64,000 bases of DNA from positions 28,235-92,234 of the forward strand of contig BOKV01000020.1 of assembly GCA_016861165.1 (NCBI GenBank), in the 5' to 3' direction. The notes beneath the pieces were generated by a model that was not told where the DNA came from, did no database searches, and saw nothing but the letters and a program-made list of their open reading frames with translations. The translations under genes and the position numbers were made by a program. Source of the stretch: Alphaproteobacteria bacterium. GTDB taxonomy: Bacteria > Pseudomonadota > Alphaproteobacteria > Rhizobiales > Rhizobiaceae. Below, in pieces: positions 29,483 to 37,867 of this stretch (the first letter of the stretch is position 1; each line of letters opens with the position of its first letter).

Positions 29483-30867
29483 GCGGGTTGCTTTCTCAGG
29501 TGGAAGGATTTCGGGCGGGTGAGGTTGTGGAAGCCGATCACCGACAGCGAGCCGCCGCGGCCGGTGTTCTTGCAGCCGGTCCAGCACAGCGCCGGGTCGA
29601 GATAGTCGGCCCGGTTCATGAACACGGTGCCGGTCTCGATTTTTTCGCCGAGCCGCATGGCGCGCTCGGTGTCGTTCGTCCACAGCGAGGCGGTCAGGCC
29701 GTACTCGCAGTCGTTCATCAGCGCCAGCGCTTCCTCGTCGTCGTGCACCGGCATGATGCCGACGACCGGGCCGAAACTCTCCTCGCGCATCACCCGCATC
29801 TGGTGGTTCACGTCGACGAGGAGCTGCGGCATCAGATAGGCGCCGCCATCGTCCTGCGGAAAGCGCTTGGGATCGATGAGCGCGCGTGCGCCGTCGCGCA
29901 CCGCCTCGGCCGTCTGCGCGCGCACCGTGTCGGCGAAGCGGCGGCTCGCCATCGGGCCGAGCGTGGTCGCCTCGTCGAGCGGATTGCCCAGCGCGAGCCT
30001 GTTGACCCATTCGACCGATTTCTCGACGAAGGCGTCGTAGAGCCGCTCGGCGACATAGATGCGCTCGATGCCGCAACAGCACTGGCCGGCATTGTACATG
30101 GCGCCGTCCATCAGCACGTCGACGGCCCAGTCGAGGTCGGCGTCGTCCATGACATAGCCGGGGTCCTTGCCGCCCAGTTCGAGGCCAAGCCCGGTGAAGG
30201 TGCCGGCCGCGGCCCGTTCGATCGACCGGCCGCCCCCGACCGAGCCGGTGAAATTGATAAAGTCGAAGGCGCCCTGCCCGATCAGCCGCTCGGTGGTTGC
30301 GTGGTCGAGAAAGACGTTGGCAAAAACGTCACCCGGCACGCCGGCCTGCGTGAAGGCACGCACGATGCGCTCGCCGACCAGCAGCGTCTGCGCGGCGTGC
30401 TTGAGGATGACGGCGTTGCCGGCGATCAGCGCCGGCACGATCGTGTTGATCGCTGTCAGATAGGGGTAGTTCCATGGCGCGATGACGAAGACGACGCCGT
30501 GCGGCTCGCGGGCGATGAAGCGGCGAAAGCGGTCCGAATCCTCCACCGCCAGCGGCGCAAGCGCGGCGGCCGCGATCTCGGCCATGTAGGCGGTGCGCTC
30601 GTTGACGCCGCCATATTCGCCGCCATAGCGCACCGGCCGGCCCATCATCCAGGCAAGTTCCGGCACGACTTCCGCCTTCATCTCGTTGAGACTGGCGATA
30701 CCGGCCTGGACGAGACCGATGCGCTCGCCGAGCGGTCGGGCGGCCCACTCCTTCTGCGCCGCGCGGGCCTTGTCGACGATTTCCGCGGCGGCCGCGGCGG
30801 CCAGCACCGGCCGCTCGGCATAGACCGAGCCGTCGACCGGAGAAATGCATTTGAGGGTGGTCGTCAT
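29479..30867 (-). CDS. Aldehyde dehydrogenase family protein
   Basis: A 462-residue NAD(P)-dependent aldehyde dehydrogenase. The motifs are complete: PWNYPYLTAINTIVPALIAGN, FTGSVGGGRSIERAA, LELGGKDPGYV with the general-base glutamate, NAGQCCCGIERIYV with the catalytic cysteine, and EESFGPVVGIMPV. Three adjacent cysteines at the active site are unusual but tolerated. The ATG at 30867 has GAGG eight bases upstream; earlier starts at 30873 and 30876 are crowded against it. It overlaps the alcohol dehydrogenase downstream by 4 bp and follows a DUF1697 gene. The most likely job is oxidising the aldehyde made by that dehydrogenase. Confidence 0.9.
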   Translation of the reverse strand: MTTTLKCISPVDGSVYAERPVLAAAAAAEIVDKARAAQKEWAARPLGERIGLVQAGIASLNEMKAEVVPELAWMMGRPVRYGGEYGGVNERTAYMAEIAAAALAPLAVEDSDRFRRFIAREPHGVVFVIAPWNYPYLTAINTIVPALIAGNAVILKHAAQTLLVGERIVRAFTQAGVPGDVFANVFLDHATTERLIGQGAFDFINFTGSVGGGRSIERAAAGTFTGLGLELGGKDPGYVMDDADLDWAVDVLMDGAMYNAGQCCCGIERIYVAERLYDAFVEKSVEWVNRLALGNPLDEATTLGPMASRRFADTVRAQTAEAVRDGARALIDPKRFPQDDGGAYLMPQLLVDVNHQMRVMREESFGPVVGIMPVHDDEEALALMNDCEYGLTASLWTNDTERAMRLGEKIETGTVFMNRADYLDPALCWTGCKNTGRGGSLSVIGFHNLTRPKSFHLRKQPA

Positions 30868-30872
30868 ATTCA

Positions 30873-31421
30873 TCACCTCGACGGGTTGGCGCCGGGCAAT
30901 AGCGCGGCGATCTTTTCCATGGTGTTCCAGTTGCGCGTGGTGACGATGCCGCCGAGCGCGCGCTCGATGAAGGCCATCATCTGCGGCGTGCCGACGGCGC
31001 GGTTGTCGCGGATGACGAACAGGTTCCCCTTGAGCCGGCCGACGATGCGGAAGTCGCTGCCCGCTGGCGGCTCAGGCAACTCCTTGGGCAGGCGGCCATC
31101 GCGCGTCAATGTGACGAAGCGGTGGTATTTGGCCGCATCAACATCGGCGAAGGGAGTAGCCGCGAACATGTCGGCGATCTGCGTCGAAGAGCGCATGACG
31201 ACGGCAATCGCATAGCCGAAATGGCGCTCCAGCAGCGTCTCCACCGCATCGGCGGTCGGCGCCGCGTGGTCGGCGCCGGCGCCGAAGACGACGTTGCCGG
31301 TCGCCAGCACCGGGATCACCGGGTCATAGCCGGCCGCCCCGAAGCAGGCGCGCAGTTCCGCCCCCGGCGCCTTCCTCGCCGGCCCGATCCCGCGCAGGAA
31401 CGCGACGTGGAGGGTGGGCAA
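30873..31421 (-). CDS. DUF1697 family protein
   Basis: A roughly 182-residue protein of the DUF1697 family. It reads LHVAFLRGIGPARKAPGAEL, then VIPVLATGNVVFGA, and ends with TTRNWNTMEKIAALL, the family's usual start, middle and end motifs. I place the start at a TTG at 31421 (LPTLHVAFLRGIG), because relatives begin just before this strand. No strong ribosome-binding site is visible, and an in-frame start further upstream would overlap the small gene before it. The function of DUF1697 proteins is unknown. Its stop lies within a few bases of the aldehyde dehydrogenase start, so it rides in the same transcript. Confidence 0.7.
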   Translation of the reverse strand: MPTLHVAFLRGIGPARKAPGAELRACFGAAGYDPVIPVLATGNVVFGAGADHAAPTADAVETLLERHFGYAIAVVMRSSTQIADMFAATPFADVDAAKYHRFVTLTRDGRLPKELPEPPAGSDFRIVGRLKGNLFVIRDNRAVGTPQMMAFIERALGGIVTTRNWNTMEKIAALLPGANPSR

Positions 31422-31434
31422 GGCACGTACCGCT

Positions 31435-31644
31435 TCAGTTCGGCTCACCGGCGTTGTACTTTTTGACCGCGGCGGCAAAGAGAACGCCAAGTTCACTGTC
31501 GGGGCCAAATTTGTCGTCGATATAGGTCTCCCAATCCGGCCACACCGGTTCTGTGAGGTCGACGCCCTTGGGGATCGAAAGAGTCCCCTTCATGCATCCG
31601 AAGATCGACCGCCGCGTCACCGACTTGGATTTGCTGGTCTTCAT
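31435..31644 (-). CDS. Small hypothetical protein, antitoxin-like N-terminus
   Basis: A 69-residue protein beginning MKTSKSKSVTRRSIFGCMKG and ending in an acidic segment (WPDWETYIDDKFGPDSELG). The RSIFGCMKGTLSIP stretch resembles the short RSLFGxLKG segment of some type II antitoxins of the AbrB/Phd/VapB kinds. No partner toxin gene lies beside it. The ribosome-binding site is weak (GGGG 8-9 bases upstream). It sits 14 bp before the DUF1697 start and 14 bp after the GS-like gene, within the catabolic run, so it may be an accidental survivor of a toxin-antitoxin pair. I hold the antitoxin link as tentative. Confidence 0.4.
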   Translation of the reverse strand: MKTSKSKSVTRRSIFGCMKGTLSIPKGVDLTEPVWPDWETYIDDKFGPDSELGVLFAAAVKKYNAGEPN

Positions 31645-31658
31645 TGGCGTCGACCCCG

Positions 31659-33029
31659 TCAGTACCTTTCAAATCCCCGGTGCAATTCCCAATCGGTGAC
31701 GCGGCGGTCGTATTCGAACTGCTCCCACTCGGCGGTGTGGCGGTAGTGGTCGATCACCTCGGCGCCGAAGGCGGCCTTGAGCATCTTCGATTTGGCCAGC
31801 GCTTCCGTCGCCGCCCTGAGCGTCTTCGGGATTTCGGGCAGCCTGGCGCCGTGATAGGCGTCGCCCTCGAACGGGTCCGCCAGTTCCAGCTTCTCGTCGA
31901 TTCCGGCGAGCCCGGCCGCGATCAGCGCGGCGAAGGCGAGATAGGGGTTGAGGTCGGCGCCGCCGATGCGGCACTCGATGCGAATGCCCTTCGTGCCCTC
32001 CCCGCACAGGCGCAAGCCGGCGGTACGGTTGTCGCGGCTCCAGATGATGCGCGTCGGCGCGAAGGTGCCGACCTGGAAGCGCTTGTAGGAATTGACATAG
32101 GGCGCCAGGAACCAGGTGATGTCGCGGGCATATTTGAGCTGCCCGGCCACCCAGGCGCGCATCAGCGGCGACATGGTGAACCGCGCGCTCTTGTCGAAGA
32201 AGAGCGGCGTCCTGGCGTCGGCCGACCACAGCGAGTTGTGGATGTGGCTGGAACTGCCGGCGAGGCCGTAATTGTACTTGGCCATGAAGGTGATGGCCTT
32301 GCCGTGCGCGTCGGCGATCTCCTTGCAGCCGTTCTTCAGGATGGCGTGGCGGTCGGCCATCTCCAGCGCCTCGGCATAGCGCACGTTGATCTCCTCCTGG
32401 CCGGGTCCCCATTCGCCCTTGGAATTCTCCACGGGAATGCCGGCGCCCTGTAGCCCGTTGCGGATGGCGCGCATCACGCCTTCCTCGCGGGTGGTGAGCT
32501 GGATGACGTAGTCCTCGATATAGGGCGTCGAGGCCGACAGTCCCTGCCAGCGCTTGGCGCGCGCCGAGGCGTAGGTCTCGTCGAACAGATAGAACTCCAG
32601 TTCGGAGGCGAAATAGGCCATCCAGCCGCGCTCGCCCAGGCGGGCGACCTGTCGCTTGAGGATTGCCCGCGGCGAATGCGGCAGGTCGGCGTGGTCATGA
32701 TGGTCGAGGACATCGCAGAGCACCAGCGCCGTCTTTTCGAGCCACGGCACGTGGCGCAGCGTCGACAGGTCGGGCTTCATGACGAAGTCGCCATAGCCCT
32801 TCGACCAGCTTGCCGCCTTGTAGCCCGGCACCGGTTCCATATCGATGTCGTTGGCGAGCAGGTAGTTGCAGCCATGCGTCTCGTCATGCGCCGACTCGAT
32901 GAAGAAGCTGGCGATGAAGCGCTTGCCGATGAGGCGGCCCTGCATGTCGACGGCGCAGGCGAGCACCGTGTCGATGGCGCCGTCGGCGGCCGCCTTCTTG
33001 AGTTGTTCGAGAGTGAGATTGCCGGGCAT
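31659..33029 (-). CDS. Glutamine synthetase-like gamma-glutamyl ligase
   Basis: A 456-residue class of glutamine synthetase used for substrates other than ammonia (PuuA, IpuC and similar). Catalytic blocks are present: ASELEFYLFDETY for metal binding, GPGQEEINVRYAEALEMADRH, YNYGLAGSSSHIHNSLW and IIWSRDNRTAGLRLCGEG with IECRIGGADLNPYL. It ligates glutamate to an amine using ATP. Clustering with an alcohol dehydrogenase, aldehyde dehydrogenase, TRAP importer and an N-formylglutamate amidohydrolase-like hydrolase supports a catabolic gamma-glutamylation role rather than nitrogen assimilation. It lacks the adenylylation-site context of GlnA. The start at 33029 gives MPGNLTLEQLKKAAADG. Confidence 0.85.
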   Translation of the reverse strand: MPGNLTLEQLKKAAADGAIDTVLACAVDMQGRLIGKRFIASFFIESAHDETHGCNYLLANDIDMEPVPGYKAASWSKGYGDFVMKPDLSTLRHVPWLEKTALVLCDVLDHHDHADLPHSPRAILKRQVARLGERGWMAYFASELEFYLFDETYASARAKRWQGLSASTPYIEDYVIQLTTREEGVMRAIRNGLQGAGIPVENSKGEWGPGQEEINVRYAEALEMADRHAILKNGCKEIADAHGKAITFMAKYNYGLAGSSSHIHNSLWSADARTPLFFDKSARFTMSPLMRAWVAGQLKYARDITWFLAPYVNSYKRFQVGTFAPTRIIWSRDNRTAGLRLCGEGTKGIRIECRIGGADLNPYLAFAALIAAGLAGIDEKLELADPFEGDAYHGARLPEIPKTLRAATEALAKSKMLKAAFGAEVIDHYRHTAEWEQFEYDRRVTDWELHRGFERY

Positions 33030-33109
33030 GGACGTCCGTTCGCGAATGGAGCCGGGGGGCGGGGAAGCGCTCCGGGTGCCCCCGGAGCGCCGTGTCGGTG
33101 TCGGACGGT

Positions 33110-34153
33110 TCAGGTGTAGCGGTAGGGCCTGCCCGACTTCACCATCGTCTCGTTGTATTTCTTGATGATCTCGACGACCTTGGCCTTGGTCGGGCTTTCG
33201 GCGGCGATCTCGTCCCAGAACTTCTGCGCTTCCGCCTCGACCTGCCCCCATTCCTCGTCGGAGATGTTGGTGAGCTTCAGCTCGGTGCCCTCGACGCGCA
33301 GCCGCGCCTCGCCCGCCCAGTACCAGTGCTGGCGGTAGTAGTGGGAGGAATCGAAGCACATTTGCAACATGGTCTTCAGGTGCGCCGGCAGCTCGTTCCA
33401 GCGGTCCATATTGGCGAAGAAGTGGCCGATCCAGGCGCCCGAGATGTTGTTGGTCAGGAAGTAGTCGGTGACCTTGGCCCAGCCGACCGTGTAGTCCTCG
33501 GTGATGCCGGACCAGGCGATGCCGTCGAGTTCGCCGGTCTGCAGCGCGACCTCGACGTCCTCCCACGGCAGCGTCACCGGCACCACGCCGAAGCGCGACA
33601 GGAAGCGGCCGGCGGTCGGGAAGGTGAAGACACGCAGGCCCTGCAGGTCGGCGAGCTTGGTGACCGGCTTCTTGGTGGCGAAGTTGCACGGATCCCAGGA
33701 GCCGGCCGAGATGTGCTGGACGCCGACCTTGGCGTATTCCTCCTTCCAGATGGCGTCGAGCCCGTAGTGGTGGAACAGCGCCGGCACATCCAGCGAATAG
33801 CGCAGCGCGAACGGGAAGTAGCCGCCGAACACGGTCACCTCGGTCGGCGAGGCCATCGAGTCGTCATCCGACTGCACGGCGTCGATGGTGCCCTTCTGCA
33901 TGGCGCGGAACAGTTCGCCGGTCGGCACCAGCTGATCGGAATAGAACAGCTCGATCTGCATCTGGCCCTGCGCGATCTCGTTGAAGGCGTCAATCGCCGG
34001 CTTGATGACATGTTCGCCGAGCGCCGGCCCGGCATAGGTCTGCAGGCGCCACTTGATCGGCGCCTGGGCGCGCACAACGGCGGGCGCGGCGAGTGTCGCG
34101 GCAGCGGCGGCGGCGCCACCGGTCAGCATCTTGCGTCGGGTTGTCAGGGTCAT
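33110..34153 (-). CDS. TRAP transporter substrate-binding protein (DctP family)
   Basis: A 347-residue periplasmic binding protein. The signal, MTLTTRRKMLTGGAAAAAATLAAPAVVRA, has a twin-arginine-like RRKML, so Tat or Sec export are both possible. The mature protein has the DctP fold, with IKWRLQTYAGPALGEHVIKP, IELFYSDQLVPTGELFRA and LQGLRVFTFPTAGRFLSRF. The arginine that normally contacts a carboxylate or sulfonate lies in the LQGLRVFTFP region. AAGGAG six bases before the ATG at 34153 supports the start. It is third in a dctQ-dctM-dctP order transcribed from the same promoter. Ligand unknown; by context an amine-bearing acid or taurine-like compound. Confidence 0.9.
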   Translation of the reverse strand: MTLTTRRKMLTGGAAAAAATLAAPAVVRAQAPIKWRLQTYAGPALGEHVIKPAIDAFNEIAQGQMQIELFYSDQLVPTGELFRAMQKGTIDAVQSDDDSMASPTEVTVFGGYFPFALRYSLDVPALFHHYGLDAIWKEEYAKVGVQHISAGSWDPCNFATKKPVTKLADLQGLRVFTFPTAGRFLSRFGVVPVTLPWEDVEVALQTGELDGIAWSGITEDYTVGWAKVTDYFLTNNISGAWIGHFFANMDRWNELPAHLKTMLQMCFDSSHYYRQHWYWAGEARLRVEGTELKLTNISDEEWGQVEAEAQKFWDEIAAESPTKAKVVEIIKKYNETMVKSGRPYRYT

Positions 34154-34191
34154 GCCGTTCTCCTTCTCTGGTTTGAGGCGCCTGTTGGCAC

Positions 34192-35520
34192 TTATTGCTT
34201 CAGGTAGACGTGATTGGGCAACCACAGCGCGATCTGCGGAAACGCCATCACGGTGGCCAGCGCCAGGATCATGACGCCGACGAACGGGATGATCGAACGG
34301 TAGATGTCGATGATGGTCACCTCCTTCGGTGCCATCGCCCGCATCAGGAACAGGTTGTAGCCGAAGGGCGGGGTCATGTAGGCGATCTGGCAGGTGATGG
34401 TGTAGAGGATGCCGTACCAGATCAGGTCAAAGCCGAGCGCCCGCACCAGCGGGACATAGAGCGGCGCCACGATGACCAGCATGGCGGTGTCGTCGAGAAA
34501 GGTGCCCATCAGCAGGTAGGAAAGCTGCATCAGGATGATGATCTGCCAGGGCGACAGGCCAAGACGCTCGACGAAGAAGCCCTCGATCGCCTTGACCGCG
34601 CCAAGCCCGTCGAACACCGCGCCGAAGGCGAGCGCGGCCAGGATGATCCACATGAACATGCACGAAACCGCAAGCGTCTCGCGGGTGCACACCTCGAACA
34701 CGCGGCGGGTGAAGCGCCCCTTGATGACGGCGGCGGCGACGGCGGCGAGCGCGCCGATGACCGAGCTCTCGACCAGGCTGGTGTAGCCGTTGACGAACGG
34801 CACCATCATGACGAGGAAGATCATCAGTGGCAGGAAGCCGGCGCGCAGCAGCTTGATCTTCTCGGCGCGGCTGATCTCGGCGCGCTCCTCAACCGGCAGC
34901 ACCGGCCCGAGCGAGGGGTTCCACCAGCAGCGCAGCGCTATGTAGACGATGAACATCGCCGCCATCATCAGCCCGGGGAAGACGCCGGCCAACCACAACT
35001 GCCCAACCGGCTGGCGGGCGATCATCGCATAGAGCACCAGCACCACCGAGGGCGGGATCAGGATGCCGAGCGAGGAGCCGGCCTGGATCACGCCGGTCAC
35101 CATCTGCTTGGAATAGTTGCGCTTCAGCAACTCCGGCAGCGCGATCGTGGCGCCGATCGCCATGCCGGCGACCGACAGGCCGTTCATCGCCGAGATGACG
35201 ACCATCAGGAAGATCGTGCCGATGGCGAGGCCGCCCGGCACCGGCCCGAACCAGACATGGAACATCCGGTAGAGGTCGTCGGCAAGCCGGCTCTCCGACA
35301 GCACATAGCCCATGAAGATGAACATCGGCAGGGTGAGCAGCGGGTACCATTTCATCAGCTTCATCGCCGCCGCGAAGCCGAGGTCGGAGCCGCCGACGCC
35401 CCACAGCGCCACCGAAGCGAGCACGGCGACGAAGCCGATGGCACCGAACACGCGCTGGCCGGTGATCATCATCAGCATCATCGTGCTGAACATGAGGACG
35501 GCGATCAGCTCGTAGGACAT
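34192..35520 (-). CDS. TRAP transporter large permease (DctM family)
   Basis: A 442-residue membrane protein with about 12 helices, the ion-coupled translocation subunit of a tripartite TRAP importer. Family motifs include SAMNGLSVAGMAIGATIALPELLKRNYSK and IQAGSSLGILIPPSVVLVLYA near residues 125-170. Its start ATG shares one base with the dctQ stop (TGATG), so translation is coupled. The binding-protein gene follows 38 bp later. Uptake is driven by a sodium gradient in this family and needs no ATP, which suits scavenging. Confidence 0.92.
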   Translation of the reverse strand: MSYELIAVLMFSTMMLMMITGQRVFGAIGFVAVLASVALWGVGGSDLGFAAAMKLMKWYPLLTLPMFIFMGYVLSESRLADDLYRMFHVWFGPVPGGLAIGTIFLMVVISAMNGLSVAGMAIGATIALPELLKRNYSKQMVTGVIQAGSSLGILIPPSVVLVLYAMIARQPVGQLWLAGVFPGLMMAAMFIVYIALRCWWNPSLGPVLPVEERAEISRAEKIKLLRAGFLPLMIFLVMMVPFVNGYTSLVESSVIGALAAVAAAVIKGRFTRRVFEVCTRETLAVSCMFMWIILAALAFGAVFDGLGAVKAIEGFFVERLGLSPWQIIILMQLSYLLMGTFLDDTAMLVIVAPLYVPLVRALGFDLIWYGILYTITCQIAYMTPPFGYNLFLMRAMAPKEVTIIDIYRSIIPFVGVMILALATVMAFPQIALWLPNHVYLKQ

Positions 35521-36026
35521 CAGAGGTCCGCCCCGCGCACTTTCGCCAGGTCCTTGAAGAAGATGGAGACCGCCTGCAGCAGCATCATCAGGATGCCGAC
35601 GCACATGATGATCTTGATCGGCGCAATATAGGGCCGCCAGGCGGTGGCGCTTCGCTCGGAATACTCGATCGAGTAGACGGTGCTTTCGACGGCGCCGAAC
35701 AAGAGGACGCCGAGATAAAACAGCAGTGCGAACACCGAGAAGGCGTCAACCCACGCGCGGGTGCGGTCCGACCAGCGGTGGTAGAGCAGGTCCATGCGCA
35801 CATTGGCGTCGAGCTGCAGCGCGTACGGACCGCCGAGCATGTAGTAGGCGACCATCGTGAACTGGGCCATTTCCAGGGTCCAGATCGCGTTCTGCCGGAT
35901 GATGTTGGTGAACGACGACCACAGCAGGATGCCCATCAGCACGAACAGGAGATACATCGACGCGCGGCCGAGGCGGTAGTTGACCGCATCCACGAACCGC
36001 ACATAGGCGCGCACCCAGCTAGGCAT
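35520..36026 (-). CDS. TRAP transporter small permease (DctQ family)
   Basis: A 168-residue membrane protein with four predicted helices (for example ASMYLLFVLMGILLWSSFTN and FSVFALLFYLGVLLFGA) and the DctQ pattern of a conserved charged stretch LDANVRMDLLYHRWS between helices 2 and 3. It bridges DctM and the binding protein. The ATG at 36026 overlaps the upstream hydrolase gene by 8 bp. Start and stop overlaps on both sides show that hydrolase, dctQ, dctM and dctP form one operon. Confidence 0.9.
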   Translation of the reverse strand: MPSWVRAYVRFVDAVNYRLGRASMYLLFVLMGILLWSSFTNIIRQNAIWTLEMAQFTMVAYYMLGGPYALQLDANVRMDLLYHRWSDRTRAWVDAFSVFALLFYLGVLLFGAVESTVYSIEYSERSATAWRPYIAPIKIIMCVGILMMLLQAVSIFFKDLAKVRGADL

Positions 36027-36816
36027 GGCGCACCCGCTCGGTTGGCCGGGCCGCAACCGACATGTCCGCCACGATCGGCGCGAGGAGCCGCGCAAGCCGT
36101 TCAGCCCAGGCGTCCTGGCCGGCGGCGTCGGCGATGAGGTCGTTGCGGATCTCGATCATCGCGCACGGCAGCCCGCGCGGCCGCGCATGGCGTTCGAGCG
36201 TGAAGTAGACCCGGTCGGCTGGCGAATAGGGCTGGTTGTCGCCGACGACGAGCCCGCCCTCGGCGCACAGGCCCGCGATCAGCGGCGCCGACATGCGCTC
36301 GTCGGCGTCATGGATGACCCCGACATGCCATGGACGAGCGACGCCCTTCCACGTCGGTGTGAAGCTGTGGATGGTCACCATGCACAATGGCCGCCCCTGC
36401 GCCAGTCGCTGGTCGATCAGGCGCTCAACCGTCTCATGAAACGGCCGCCATGCCAAATCAACCCGGCGTCGGCGCTCGCCCTCGCTCAAGCCGACATTGC
36501 CGGGTATCGGTGTCGTCTCGGACAGTTCCGCGATGAGGTCTGGCGCGTCGAGCGGGCGATTGCAGTCGACCACCAGCCGTGAAACGGTCGAGGCGATCAG
36601 CGTGGCATCGAGCCGGCGGGCAATGCCCTCGGCGACGGGCAGCGCGCCGGGGTCCCAGGCGATGTGGCGCTTCAGTTCGCCGTCCGCCAGGCCGAGCGTA
36701 CCAAATGCCGGCGGCAGGTGATTGGCGGCGTGCTCGCAGGCAAGCAAGAGCGGGCTCGCCCGGGCCCCGCCAATAACAGCCACCGCGCTCGCGCCGTCTG
36801 CCGCCGCTGCGCTCAT
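36019..36816 (-). CDS. N-formylglutamate amidohydrolase-family hydrolase
   Basis: A 265-residue zinc hydrolase of the HutG/N-formylglutamate amidohydrolase family. Visible motifs are LLACEHAANHLPPAF with the metal-binding glutamate-histidine, CNRPLDAPDLIAE, VTIHSFTPTW and MIEIRNDLI. The classical reaction cleaves N-formylglutamate in histidine degradation, but no hut genes are here. In this neighbourhood it could instead hydrolyse a gamma-glutamyl or N-acyl glutamate intermediate. It is the first gene of the TRAP operon, divergent from the RpiR gene, with paired inverted repeats in the gap. No strong ribosome-binding site is visible near the ATG at 36816. Confidence 0.85.
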   Translation of the reverse strand: MSAAAADGASAVAVIGGARASPLLLACEHAANHLPPAFGTLGLADGELKRHIAWDPGALPVAEGIARRLDATLIASTVSRLVVDCNRPLDAPDLIAELSETTPIPGNVGLSEGERRRRVDLAWRPFHETVERLIDQRLAQGRPLCMVTIHSFTPTWKGVARPWHVGVIHDADERMSAPLIAGLCAEGGLVVGDNQPYSPADRVYFTLERHARPRGLPCAMIEIRNDLIADAAGQDAWAERLARLLAPIVADMSVAARPTERVRHA

Positions 36817-36833
36817 CTCCCCTCGCCTGTTCT

Positions 36834-36847
36834 GTAACAGATGTTAC
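36834..36847 (+). promoter_or_regulatory. GTAAC-N4-GTTAC inverted repeat, candidate RpiR operator
   Basis: GTAAC (36834-36838) and GTTAC (36843-36847) form a perfect inverted repeat with a 4-base centre (AGAT), 17 bp upstream of the hydrolase start and in the same gap as the RpiR gene. RpiR-family regulators bind palindromes of this size. A second repeat, CGAAA-N7-TTTCG, lies at 36853-36869. Confidence 0.5.
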
Positions 36848-36907
36848 GGGTTCGAAAATTTTGCTTTCGTCCGTATTAGTTGATACAAAGTTGGCGACCT
36901 TGTCAAA

Positions 36908-36929
36908 CCGGATTCTGGCCGGATTCTGG
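36908..36929 (+). repeat. Exact tandem repeat of CCGGATTCTGG
   Basis: Two adjacent, identical 11-base copies (36908-36918 and 36919-36929), followed by a third CCG, lie 33 bp before the RpiR start. It could be part of the regulator's binding region or of its leader. No function can be assigned. Confidence 0.5.
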
Positions 36930-36962
36930 CCGAACTGCGGAATAAGGGGGCCCCCGACGGCG

Positions 36963-37847
36963 ATGGCGGAAAGCGTATCAGAACGGATCGCCCAGAAGAT
37001 CGGATCGTTCCCGGCGAGCGAACGCCGAGCCGCGCAGGCGCTGATGGCGAACTATCCGGTTGTCGGGCTCGGCACCGTCGCCGAGTTCGCCAGGGCGGCC
37101 GGGGTGAGTTCACCTTCGGTGCTGCGCTTCGTCGGGCGGCTCGGCTTCTCGGCCTATCCCGAGTTCCAGGCCTCGCTGAAGGAGGAACTCGCCGCCCGGA
37201 TGCAGTCGCCGCTTGTTCGCGCCGGCACGCCGCTTCCCGCCGGCACCGGGCCGTTCCTGGCGGCGATCGAAGCCAATGTGCGCGACACCTTCGCCCATCT
37301 GACCCAGCCGCAGATCGAGGAGATCGCCACGCGGCTGGCCGATCCGCGCGGCCGCCTGTTCCTGGTCGGTGGGCGGTTCACCGATCCGGTTGCCCGATAT
37401 CTGGCCGCGCACCTGACGGTCGTGCGCTCCGGCGTCATGCATCTCAGTGGCCAGGAGAGCACCTGGAAGGACCACCTGCTCGACATCGGCCGCGGCGACA
37501 CGGTCATCGTCTTCGACATCCGCCGCTACGCGGCTCCGCTGCTCGCGCTCGCCGAGGCCGCGGCCGCGCAGGGCGCGGCTATCGTCCTGTTCACCGACCA
37601 GTGGCTGTCGCCGATCTCGCGGCTGGCGCGCCACATCATCGCGGCGCGCACCATCGTTACCTCACCGTGGGATTCGGGTGTCGCCCTGATGGTCGCCGCC
37701 GAGGCGATCCTGGCCGAGACCACCCGCCGGGCCGGCGATCGCGCGGCACGCCGCATCCGCGCGCTGGAGGGACTGGGGCAGCCCGGGCCGACCGCCGCCA
37801 AGGCGCCCGGCCGTTCTGGCGCGCCCCGCTCGCGCAGCGCCGCATAG
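36963..37847 (+). CDS. MurR/RpiR-family regulator
   Basis: A 294-residue protein with an N-terminal RpiR helix-turn-helix (residues 1-75: VSERIAQKIGSFPASERRAA, VAEFARAAGVSSPSVLRF) and a C-terminal SIS domain (from about 115) that usually senses a phosphosugar or related ligand. Residues GRLFLVGGRFTDPVARYLA and DTVIVFDIRRYAAPLLALAE mark the SIS core. The ATG at 36963 gives the usual start; the frame extends 100 bp upstream but without a ribosome-binding site. It is divergent from the hydrolase-TRAP operon and likely regulates it. Downstream is the convergent ackA. Confidence 0.85.
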   Translation: MAESVSERIAQKIGSFPASERRAAQALMANYPVVGLGTVAEFARAAGVSSPSVLRFVGRLGFSAYPEFQASLKEELAARMQSPLVRAGTPLPAGTGPFLAAIEANVRDTFAHLTQPQIEEIATRLADPRGRLFLVGGRFTDPVARYLAAHLTVVRSGVMHLSGQESTWKDHLLDIGRGDTVIVFDIRRYAAPLLALAEAAAAQGAAIVLFTDQWLSPISRLARHIIAARTIVTSPWDSGVALMVAAEAILAETTRRAGDRAARRIRALEGLGQPGPTAAKAPGRSGAPRSRSAA

Positions 37848-37867
37848 CAGGCCGCCAATTGCCGCGG

